A DNA stretch of 11,285 nucleotides from JAGTRB01 sp037439685 (GTDB lineage: Archaea > Thermoproteota > Bathyarchaeia > TCS64): positions 1-11,285 of the forward strand of contig JBBIVO010000053.1 of the NCBI GenBank assembly GCA_037439685.1, given 5' to 3'. The stretch's first letter is position 1. Every line of letters starts with the position of its first letter. Shown one piece after another: positions 1-5,998 of the stretch. The position numbers and the translations under genes are program-made. The notes below the pieces were generated by a model. It was not told the origin of the DNA and searched no databases. It was given only the letters and a program-made list of their open reading frames with translations.

Positions 1-237
1 GATATAACCTTACCCTTTTTGCCCCATTAAAGAAGAGGGGTCTAGAAAGTCCCCATTTTTAATCATCGACATCCGGGTTTAAGGGTTTCCACGGGTTGGT
101 TTTAGGCCGATGATGGGAGTAGACCCCAGGATGGAGATTTTAGGTTCGAGAGAGCGGAGAAAAACCTCCGATGTAGAAGCATATAGATAGCAGCTCATCT
201 AATGGAGACGAATCGTTTTTCGGTGATAAAAGAAGCG
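1..237. other. Left-edge region without a supportable gene
   Basis: No reading frame here is long enough or patterned enough to call. The longest ATG frame on the plus strand runs from about 110 to 193 and gives fewer than 30 residues with no recognisable motif. The stretch does contain several inverted repeats: ATCATCG at 62-68 against CGATGAT at 108-114, and CGGAG at 155-159 against CTCCG at 166-170. It also carries a terminator-like hairpin listed separately. It may be the 3' flank of a gene lying to the left, plus spacer, or it may hide a small RNA. Nothing decides between these. Confidence 0.5.
37..60 (+). terminator. Hairpin plus T-run, probable terminator of a gene to the left
   Basis: GGGG (37-40) pairs with CCCC (51-54). 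The inner CT/AG pairs extend the stem across a T-T mismatch, and the run TTTTT follows at 56-60. Another T-run at 16-20 precedes it. This layout suits the end of a plus-strand transcript entering from outside the window, though no coding end of such a gene can be identified. Confidence 0.4.
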
Positions 238-277
238 AAAAAGGCCCTTCTCTAAGCCCGAGTTTAATTATGGGCTT
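238..277 (-). terminator. Terminator of the HAD phosphatase gene
   Basis: Read on the minus strand, AAGCCC (277-272) pairs with GGGCTT (259-254) across a 12-base loop that includes the stop codon. After a short GC-containing spacer comes the run TTTTT (242-238). The position immediately after the phosphatase gene supports a terminator role. Confidence 0.5.
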
Positions 278-969
278 CTCGGCCACGTCAACAGCCTTGC
301 AGCCTCGAGAAGGTTCTTCGTCTCATATCTAGGTCTAAGCTCCTCCTGACTTGGGGAGGGCTCCCCCCTCCTGTTCACCCAGATCGTCGTTATTCCCACG
401 GTTTTAGCTGGTGTTATATCCGTCATGGGCGAATCTCCTATGCTCGCCGTCTCCTCTGCCCTTGAACAAGACCTCTTCAGGGCTTTAAGGTAATACTCTG
501 GATTCGACTTCAGGTGGCCTATGGAAGGCTCGCTGAAGGACCCCTCGAAGACCCTCACCCCGGCATATCTCTCTAGGGCTGCCGCCTTCTCCTCGGCATC
601 CCTTCCCGTGGAGAGGAACAGCCTCAAGCCACCCGTCTTCATCGTCTCAAGGGCTGGTAAAACATCATCGAAGTAGATGGGATCCCTCCAACCCCTCTCC
701 TCCGCCTCGATAAACCTCCTGCAGAAGAGGCTCGCGGTAGAGGCATCGAAGGGCCTCTTCAGATACTTGAAGAGGAGCCTGCAGTGGAACATAAGGTCAT
801 CATGCCTCTCTGGATGGTATCTATGTATCATGCCCCGATGGATCTCGTAGAGGTAGATGTGGTAGAGCTCATCCCCCTCAAGCCCAAAGATCCCGTCAAG
901 GCTGCTTCTAAGAACCGCATCGGCGTCATGGAGGGTTCCATCGTAGTCTATAAGAACCGTCCTGACCAT
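268..969 (-). CDS. HAD-superfamily phosphohydrolase (phosphatase-like)
   Basis: This is a 233-residue haloacid-dehalogenase-fold hydrolase, expected to be soluble and to remove phosphate from a small molecule through an aspartyl-phosphate intermediate. All four family motifs are visible: motif I DYDGTL with nucleophile D8 and acid/base D10; motif II STGR at 120-123; the motif III lysine at K154; and motif IV GDSPMTD with D179 and D184 for Mg2+. A helical cap lies between motifs I and II, roughly residues 15-100, as in phosphoglycolate-phosphatase or pyrimidine-nucleotidase relatives. Length is normal for that group. The ATG at 969 is preceded by an AGAGGATC ribosome-binding-like stretch and an AT-rich box near 994-1005 on the minus strand. 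The substrate cannot be told from sequence. The gene diverges from the JAMM gene and shares its 41-base control region. Confidence 0.9.
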   Translation of the reverse strand: MVRTVLIDYDGTLHDADAVLRSSLDGIFGLEGDELYHIYLYEIHRGMIHRYHPERHDDLMFHCRLLFKYLKRPFDASTASLFCRRFIEAEERGWRDPIYFDDVLPALETMKTGGLRLFLSTGRDAEEKAAALERYAGVRVFEGSFSEPSIGHLKSNPEYYLKALKRSCSRAEETASIGDSPMTDITPAKTVGITTIWVNRRGEPSPSQEELRPRYETKNLLEAARLLTWPRSP

Positions 970-1010
970 TGGTTAGATCCTCTAATAAGGGGCTATTCTA
1001 ATTAACTCTT
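970..1010. promoter_or_regulatory. Divergent promoter region between HAD and JAMM genes
   Basis: Only 41 bases separate the two divergent starts. On the plus strand TCTAATAA (about 981-988) sits about 27 bases before the GTG at 1011, the spacing expected of an archaeal TATA box serving a leaderless message. On the minus strand TTAATTAG (about 1005-998) sits about 30 bases before the ATG at 969. These boxes are matched by eye only. Confidence 0.45.
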
Positions 1011-1400
1011 GTGGGGAGGGTCGTGAGAGCCCTTTTAGATGGGTCGCTCCTGGAGGCCATGCTCGAACTGGCCAGGGAGAGGCATCCGAGGGAGGTTGTG
1101 CTCCTCCTCAGGGGGAGGTTGAGGGGAGGATGCGCGGAGCTGGAGGATTTCCTGATCCCACCCCTAGCCGTCTCCGGGGAGGGGTTCGCGGAGTTTCCTC
1201 TCCATCTCCTCCCCATAGACTTCTCCATCCTTGGAACCGCCCATTCCCACCCCTCTGAGGGGCTGGCCCCTTCTCCGGAGGACCTTAACAACTTCTTCGG
1301 CCTCATGATGATGATCTTCGCATATCCCTACTCGCCTTCCAGAACGGCGGTCTTCAACCGTAGGGGGGAGAGGATACCCCTGATAATCCTAGACGGTTGA
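1011..1400 (+). CDS. JAMM/MPN (Mov34/PAD-1) family metalloprotease-like protein
   Basis: This is a 129-residue single-domain JAMM protein, probably a zinc isopeptidase or peptidase. The family's E...HxHx(10)D signature is complete: E28 in HPREVVLLLRG, H78 and H80 in HSHP, S88, and D91 exactly eleven residues after H80. Archaeal relatives remove ubiquitin-like SAMP proteins from targets, but others have unknown substrates, and no ubiquitin-like gene lies nearby. The length matches minimal archaeal JAMM proteins; no other domain is present. The start is uncertain. The GTG at 1011 fits a leaderless message from the TATA-like box near 981-988. The in-frame GTG at 1023 has GGGGAGGG just ahead of it, but at short spacing. 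The gene stands alone, diverging from the HAD phosphatase and followed by its own downstream promoter region. Confidence 0.85.
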   Translation: MGRVVRALLDGSLLEAMLELARERHPREVVLLLRGRLRGGCAELEDFLIPPLAVSGEGFAEFPLHLLPIDFSILGTAHSHPSEGLAPSPEDLNNFFGLMMMIFAYPYSPSRTAVFNRRGERIPLIILDG

Positions 1401-1403
1401 CGT

Positions 1404-1432
1404 GGATCCCGCAGAGGAAAATCCCCGCGGAT
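1404..1432 (+). terminator. Possible hairpin after the JAMM gene
   Basis: ATCCCGC (about 1406-1412) can pair with GCGGAT (about 1427-1432) with one bulged C. A T-poor but AT-rich stretch follows. It lies three to thirty bases after the JAMM stop, so it could end that transcript. The lack of a clean T-run makes this weak. Confidence 0.25.
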
Positions 1433-1440
1433 TCTAGAGG

Positions 1441-1476
1441 TCTTTAGAAAAACTTAATGCTAAGTTATAGTGATAG
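1441..1476 (+). promoter_or_regulatory. TATA-like promoter of the GlmL-like gene
   Basis: The sequence TTTAGAAAAACTTAATG contains a BRE-like purine run and a TATA-like core, either TTTAGAAA at 1443-1450 or CTTAAT at 1453-1458. A start of transcription 25-28 bases later would fall at 1473-1482, on or beside the ATG at 1477, so the message may be leaderless. Confidence 0.4.
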
Positions 1477-3327
1477 ATGCAGGGAAAGGCGATGGCGACC
1501 CTAAGGAAGCCTAAGGAGGAGATGAGGTACATCCTGGCGACGGACGTTGGGAGCACCACCACCAAGGCTAGGTTCTTCTCCAACGAGTCTGGAGAGTGGA
1601 GGTTCGTGATAGCTGGGGAGGCCCCAACGACGGTGGAGGCGCCATATGAGGATGTGACCTTAGGGGTTAGAAACGCGGTAAGGGAGGTTGAGGAGCTCAC
1701 AGGCCACAGGATCCTCGCCCCCGATGGGAGCGGGATAGCCGTCCCCTACGACGGCAAGATAGGGGTCGACCTCTACTGCACGACCAGCAGCGCTGGAGGA
1801 GGGCTCCAGATGATGGTGGCTGGGCTCATCAAGACGATGACGGCTGAGAGCGCGAACAGGGCTGCCCTAGGAGCAGGGGCCATAGTGATGGACGTCATCG
1901 CGAGGGATGATGGACGTCAGCCATACCAGAAGATCCAGCGTATAAGGAGCCTCCGCCCAGACATGATACTCCTAGCCGGTGGGACGGATGGCGGGGCCAC
2001 GGCCCATGTGGTTGAGATAGCCGAGCTCATAAAGGCGGCAGGCCCAAAGCCCAGGCTCGGCGCTGGATACCAGCTCCCTATAGTCTACGCGGGTAACAGG
2101 GCTCTACAGGCCCAGATCGAGAAGCTTATGTCATCCGAGTTTGCCCTCACCCTCGTCGACAACATCAGACCCGTCCTAGAGGTTGAGAAAACCGAGCCCG
2201 CTAGGAGGGCCATCCACGAACTCTTCATGGAGCACGTCATGAGCCATGCCCCTGGCTACACGAAGCTTATGAAGTGGACCGATGTGCCCATAATGCCAAC
2301 CCCGGCAGGTGAGGGGATGGCCATGCAGCTGATAGCCAGCGTATACAAAGAGAATGTCCTAGGAGTAGGCCTCGGTGGAGCTACAACCAATGTATACTCC
2401 GTGGTCGACGGCCGATTCGTCAGGAGCGTCAGCGCCAACCTCGGCATGAGCTACAGCGTCACCAACGTGATGAAGTCGGCGGGCCTCCCAAACATAGTGA
2501 GGTGGCTCCCATTCAAGATAGACGAGGAGGAGGTGGCAAACAGGCTCATGAACAAGATGATAAGGCCCACGACCATACCCCAGACCCTGGAGGACCTTAT
2601 CGTCGAGCACTCGGTTGCGAGGGAGGCTTTAAGGCTAGGGCTTGAGCATCACAAGACGATCGCGACAAGGCTGAAGGGGATACAGGTCCAGAGGACCATC
2701 TCAGACATGTTCGAGCAGGAGCTGGAGGAGACCTACATAAAGATGATGATAATAGACATCATAGCGGGAACCGGCGGCCTCCTCAGCCACGCCCCGAGGA
2801 GGATCCAGAGCATGTTCATCCTGACAGACGCCTTCCAGCCTGAGGGAGTCACCAAGATGTTCCAGGACAGCGTCTTTATGATGCCCCACCTAGGAGTCCT
2901 CTCAACGGTCTATAGGGAGGCAGCCTGGAACATCTTCGACAAGGACTGCCTGGTGAGGCTTGGAACCGTTATAGCCCCAGCAGGGGTTGGGAAGCTTGGA
3001 GACCCCGTGATGACCGTAGAGCTGGAGATGCCTGACGGCGAGACCATAAAGGAGGAGGTGAGGTTCGGAGAGATCAAGCGCATAAACCTCCCTGAGAGGC
3101 AGGATGCCGAGGCGGTGATCACCCCTCAGAGGGGCTTCGACGTTGGGATGGGCCCAGGCCACAAGCTGGAGAAGAAGGTGATGGGGGGGGTGGCTGGATT
3201 GCTCTTGGACGCTAGGGGGAGGCCCCTCCAGCTCCCAGAGGATGAAGGCCTGAGGAGGGAGCTCCTCTTGAGGTGGTGGCAGGCCATCGAGCTTTACCCA
3301 TTGGATGAACTCAGGGAGCTGGTATGA
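1477..3327 (+). CDS. GlmL/MutL-like ASKHA ATPase with extra C-terminal domain
   Basis: This is a 616-residue actin/Hsp70-fold protein of the GlmL (methylaspartate mutase accessory, MutL) family. Visible family marks are the phosphate-1 loop DVGSTTTK (23-30), AGGTDGG near 170, VYAGN near 205, the phosphate-2 loop GLGGATTN (298-305) and the adenosine loop GTGGLLSHAPR (431-441). Classical GlmL is about 460 residues and is thought to protect or reactivate B12-dependent glutamate mutase. This one continues with about 130-150 residues of beta-rich sequence (about 485 onward), including DARGRPLQLP. No mutase subunit gene is nearby, so a different partner is likely. The usual phosphate-2 Asp (DxGG) is Gly298 here. 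An alternative start is ATG 1492 behind AGGGAAAGG. The stop TGA lies one base before the next gene's probable ATG, implying coupled translation. Automatic pipelines tend to label such proteins 'glutamate mutase L'. Confidence 0.85.
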   Translation: MQGKAMATLRKPKEEMRYILATDVGSTTTKARFFSNESGEWRFVIAGEAPTTVEAPYEDVTLGVRNAVREVEELTGHRILAPDGSGIAVPYDGKIGVDLYCTTSSAGGGLQMMVAGLIKTMTAESANRAALGAGAIVMDVIARDDGRQPYQKIQRIRSLRPDMILLAGGTDGGATAHVVEIAELIKAAGPKPRLGAGYQLPIVYAGNRALQAQIEKLMSSEFALTLVDNIRPVLEVEKTEPARRAIHELFMEHVMSHAPGYTKLMKWTDVPIMPTPAGEGMAMQLIASVYKENVLGVGLGGATTNVYSVVDGRFVRSVSANLGMSYSVTNVMKSAGLPNIVRWLPFKIDEEEVANRLMNKMIRPTTIPQTLEDLIVEHSVAREALRLGLEHHKTIATRLKGIQVQRTISDMFEQELEETYIKMMIIDIIAGTGGLLSHAPRRIQSMFILTDAFQPEGVTKMFQDSVFMMPHLGVLSTVYREAAWNIFDKDCLVRLGTVIAPAGVGKLGDPVMTVELEMPDGETIKEEVRFGEIKRINLPERQDAEAVITPQRGFDVGMGPGHKLEKKVMGGVAGLLLDARGRPLQLPEDEGLRRELLLRWWQAIELYPLDELRELV

Positions 3328-3328
3328 G

Positions 3329-4492
3329 ATGAAGGCTAAAACCTTGAAACAGGAAGAAGGGGTCTCTGAAGAGGCCTATGCCTACACCCCGGGACTGAAA
3401 GTCAAGAGGGCTATGACCATCGACAAGACCAGGAGGCTCCCAATCCCAGGAGAGGTCTTCGTTGAGGCAGGCCAGAAGGTCAACCATCACGACATCATAG
3501 CGAGGACAGAGATCCCAGGGGATCCCGAGATAGTAAAGGTTGGCCTCCTCCTAGGCGTGGAGCCTGAGGACCTCCCAAGATACATGACTAAGAGGCTCGG
3601 GGATAAGGTGGCCAAGGACGAGGCCATAGCCGCCTACAACGCCCTATTCGGCCTGATAAAGAAGAGGGTCCCCTCCCCAATAGACGGGACGATAGAGTCC
3701 ATCTCAGATGTCACTGGACAGGTCATAGTCAGAGGCCTCCCAGTCCCAGTCGAGGTCGACGCATACATCCCGGGAGAGGTTGTGGAGGTCCTCCCCAGGG
3801 AGGGGGCGGTCATAGAGACTAATGCGGCCTTCATCCAGGGGATATTCGGCATAGGAGGTGAAACCCACGGCGAGGTGAGGATAGCGGTCGAATCTCCCGA
3901 GGAAGAGCTGACACCCGACAAGATTAGGGCTGGAGACAAGGGGAAGGTCCTCGTGGGGGGCTCCATGGTCACCCTAGAGGCCCTAAGAAAGGCGGTGGAT
4001 GTCGGAGTCTCATGCATAGTGGTAGGAGGGGTAAAGCACAAGGACGTAACCGTCTTCATGGGGGAGGAGATAGGGGTAGCAATAACCGGACATGAGGAGG
4101 TGGGGCTTACCCTGATAGTTACCGAGGGTTTCGGCGAGATGAAGATGTCCAGAAGGACCTTCGACCTCTTAAAGAGCTTCGAGGGATACCTAGCCGCGGT
4201 GAACGGGGCGACCCAGATAAGGGCGGGGGTCATGAGGCCGGAGATAATAATACCCCACAACGAGTTCTTCGAACAGTCGTCGAAGGAAGAGCTCTCAGCC
4301 GGCATGGTCCCTGGAACGCCGGTGAGGATAATACGCCAACCCTACTTCGGAGCCATAGGGAAGGTTGTAAGCCTCCCAGTGGAGCTGCAGAAGGTCCAGA
4401 CAGAGTCCGACGTGAGGGTCCTTGAAGTCGCCCTGGAGGACGGAAGGGTGGTCACGGTTCCAAGGGCGAACGTGGAGATCATAGAAGAGTGA
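3329..4492 (+). CDS. Beta-barrel/KOW-type partner protein of the GlmL-like ATPase
   Basis: I do not know an assigned function for this 387-residue soluble protein. From about residue 36 it shows a lipoyl/biotinyl-like barrel-sandwich pattern (LPIPGEVFVEAGQKV, then DIIART), followed by a second barrel element (VPSPIDGTIESISDVTGQV, 114-132). A glycine-rich middle (FGIGGETHGEVRIAVESP, 173-190) precedes an alpha/beta region at 206-290. The C-terminus resembles a KOW/SH3-like fold (PVRIIRQPYFGAIGKVVSLP, 331-350), such as is found in NusG and ribosomal proteins. No lysine in a lipoyl-type MKM/DK site is evident. I chose ATG 3329, one base after the ATPase stop, because GGGAG lies 10 bases ahead; an in-frame ATG at 3305 has no such site. 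The tight arrangement implies one transcript and a physical or functional partnership with the ATPase. Confidence 0.75.
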   Translation: MKAKTLKQEEGVSEEAYAYTPGLKVKRAMTIDKTRRLPIPGEVFVEAGQKVNHHDIIARTEIPGDPEIVKVGLLLGVEPEDLPRYMTKRLGDKVAKDEAIAAYNALFGLIKKRVPSPIDGTIESISDVTGQVIVRGLPVPVEVDAYIPGEVVEVLPREGAVIETNAAFIQGIFGIGGETHGEVRIAVESPEEELTPDKIRAGDKGKVLVGGSMVTLEALRKAVDVGVSCIVVGGVKHKDVTVFMGEEIGVAITGHEEVGLTLIVTEGFGEMKMSRRTFDLLKSFEGYLAAVNGATQIRAGVMRPEIIIPHNEFFEQSSKEELSAGMVPGTPVRIIRQPYFGAIGKVVSLPVELQKVQTESDVRVLEVALEDGRVVTVPRANVEIIEE

Positions 4493-4570
4493 AACCTTAA
4501 ACCCGTTAACACGATAACTCATCCACAACCAAAACATTTAAATCAAAAAGACAAAGAGGCGATTAACCCT

Positions 4571-4612
4571 TATCTTTATTCAGTTATTTTATATTTATCT
4601 CTCTTTAACATA
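4571..4612 (+). terminator. T-rich terminator region after the ATPase/barrel genes
   Basis: This stretch contains CTTTATT, TTATTTTATATTTATC and CTCTTTAAC, and more than half its bases are T. Archaeal termination commonly uses such T-rich runs without a strong hairpin. It begins about 80 bases after the stop at 4492. Confidence 0.35.
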
Positions 4613-4860
4613 AAACTTTGTTCATAAGATGCTAAATAAAAGACATATATATTTTAAGTTATCAAGATAAAGAGGCCTCAGCAGATTAACTCGAAAGATG
4701 GGGTGTAAAGGGGCACCTCTAAAATCCAACGCTACCCTGTAGAACTTTAAGAGTTTTCTCCGCTTTATGACCCTTCTTAAACCGTCTTAGGGTCGCATTA
4801 AGGTGTTCTGGGGACTAGGAGTTCTCGGGAACGAAGATCAAGCAGCGGAAGGTTGAGGAG

Positions 4861-4897
4861 CATTTCAATCTAAACCGAGTCGGAGGGCTTTGAAATG
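4861..4897. repeat. 8-bp perfect inverted repeat upstream of the GNAT-like gene
   Basis: CATTTCAA (4861-4868) and TTGAAATG (4890-4897) are exact reverse complements flanking a 21-base spacer. The spacer holds a further CCG-AGT-CGG mini-stem at 4875-4883. The right arm ends next to a TATA-like ATTATTAG (about 4899-4906), about 27 bases before ATG 4931. It could therefore be an operator or a transcript hairpin; it could also be chance. Confidence 0.4.
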
Positions 4898-4930
4898 GAT
4901 TATTAGGATGTTTCATGCCTCATATCTTTG

Positions 4931-5998
4931 ATGGCAGGCTTTGAGATGGAGCTTCGTCTTCCGATAAAGGTTTTAAGGAGGGCCCCATTCATATATGTTG
5001 GAGCGGATTCAAGGTTCCTAATTCTAGGAGCCCTTTCAGACCTCGTCACATTTAGAGGGTTGAACCTCCAGAGGGCCTATCCCCTGTTGGTTTCGAAGAG
5101 ATCTCCGGGGGGCCTTAAAGCAGGTCGACTCTTCAGCCTAGCCTTCTTATATGTCGATGATAATGGAGGGTGGAGGCTCCATCTTACACACCCGGTTCTA
5201 CTAGGGGATGAGGAGGGGGCTCTAGAAATTTTGCTCTCTAGAGCATACCATCTTGCCTCCTCTCTAGGCTGCACCTCGATGGACATTGAAGTCCACAAAG
5301 CTTCCGGATCAGTATCCTTCCCGAGTTCGCTATCACCTCTCTTCTATGACCTGAATAAGGCAACACTGGTTGAGCTGGAGCCAGCCTTTTTCTTGAAGAG
5401 AGGGTTCAGGGTTGCTGAGGAGATAAAATGCCTCAACGCCGAGATAGACGATTTTGAGGAGGGATTAAACATCGAAAAAGGATCGAATGAACATATATCT
5501 CATGCATCCCCCTCAGAGTTTAGGGATATAGAGAGAAAATGTAAAGCCTTCTCTATAAGATCTTATGCCTTATCCATGGCCGATGCCACCTTTAATCCCG
5601 GTGAAAATATTCCCTTCTATGAAGGGGCAGCATACATAATGTGGGGGCGAAGATGGGGATCCAGGGAGAGAAGGGTTGACGGTTTCCTAAGATGGTCTCC
5701 AAACCTCTTCGAGGCCTTGGAGAGGGTTCGAACCCCCCACCTACTCTTCTTCCAACACCCTATGAGATGGATGTACAGGACCGGTAAGGTCTTTGAGTGG
5801 GGGTTCAGGACAAGAGAGAAGAGGATAATCCTCCACCTGCTCTCAGCGGCAACCGAAGCAATGAGGAGCAGGGGCATTGAAACAGTTGAGTTAGGATATA
5901 TGGATTCTGGGCAGGGATTCTTGGAGAGGGTACTAGGGGAGCATAGCTTTAAGGTCGTCCATAGGATCACGCTACTGCGTAGGGTTGTGGAGCATTGA
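4931..5998 (+). CDS. Uncharacterised protein, possible tandem GNAT fold
   Basis: This is a 355-residue soluble protein that I cannot assign with certainty. Two stretches look like the alpha-beta core of GNAT acyltransferases. In the first (about 94-172), a helix ALEILLSRAYHLASSLG leads into strand TSMDIEV and later FFLKRGFRVAEEIKCLNAEI. In the second (about 298-353), ILHLLSAATEAMRSRG leads into IETVELGYMDSGQGFLERVLG and a final strand. This is the usual order of a tandem GNAT protein, but the acetyl-CoA loop (R/QxxGxG/A) is not recognisable in either half, so one or both may be inactive or a different fold. ATG 4931 is preferred over TTG 4928 and suits a leaderless message from ATTATTAG near 4899-4906; ATG 4946 is another option. 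Its stop overlaps the start of the radical SAM gene by four bases, so the two are probably made together and may act on one substrate. Confidence 0.6.
   Translation: MAGFEMELRLPIKVLRRAPFIYVGADSRFLILGALSDLVTFRGLNLQRAYPLLVSKRSPGGLKAGRLFSLAFLYVDDNGGWRLHLTHPVLLGDEEGALEILLSRAYHLASSLGCTSMDIEVHKASGSVSFPSSLSPLFYDLNKATLVELEPAFFLKRGFRVAEEIKCLNAEIDDFEEGLNIEKGSNEHISHASPSEFRDIERKCKAFSIRSYALSMADATFNPGENIPFYEGAAYIMWGRRWGSRERRVDGFLRWSPNLFEALERVRTPHLLFFQHPMRWMYRTGKVFEWGFRTREKRIILHLLSAATEAMRSRGIETVELGYMDSGQGFLERVLGEHSFKVVHRITLLRRVVEH

Larger units (their letters stand above)
4493..4930. other. Intergenic region with TATA-like boxes, no supportable gene
   Basis: The first half is very AT-rich. A T-rich run at about 4571-4612 probably ends the ATPase/barrel transcript. 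TATA-like boxes occur at ATTTAAAT (4535-4542) and CATATATATTTT (4644-4655). The direct repeat AAAGAGGC...GATTAAC occurs at 4552-4567 and, with an insertion, at 4669-4690. Inverted repeats at 4700-4719, 4769-4794 and 4861-4897 sit after the second TATA-like box. No frame exceeds a few tens of codons. A small RNA beginning near 4675 is possible but unproven. Confidence 0.45.

Noticed and set aside
107..116. GATGATGG near a C/D-box RNA C motif
   Set aside because: The motif is imperfect and no CTGA D box follows at a suitable distance.
110..193. Short ATG frame on the plus strand in the left-edge region
   Set aside because: It is under 30 codons, has no ribosome-binding site, and its product has no recognisable pattern.
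3305..3328. Earlier in-frame ATG for the barrel/KOW protein
   Set aside because: It has no ribosome-binding sequence ahead and lies inside the ATPase gene. ATG 3329 has GGGAG upstream and sits right after the ATPase stop.
3634..4305. Long minus-strand open frame (223 codons) opposite the barrel/KOW gene
   Set aside because: It lies wholly within a plus-strand gene with clear domain patterns. Its product is rich in Ser, Thr and Pro as expected of an antisense shadow.
4861..4870. TTTCAATC resembles the end of some archaeal CRISPR repeats
   Set aside because: It occurs once, with no regularly spaced copies. It is one arm of a local inverted repeat.
5725..5745. GGGTTCGAACCC resembles a tRNA T-arm
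   Set aside because: The loop is one base short, no acceptor, D or anticodon arms fit around it, and it lies inside the GNAT-like coding frame.
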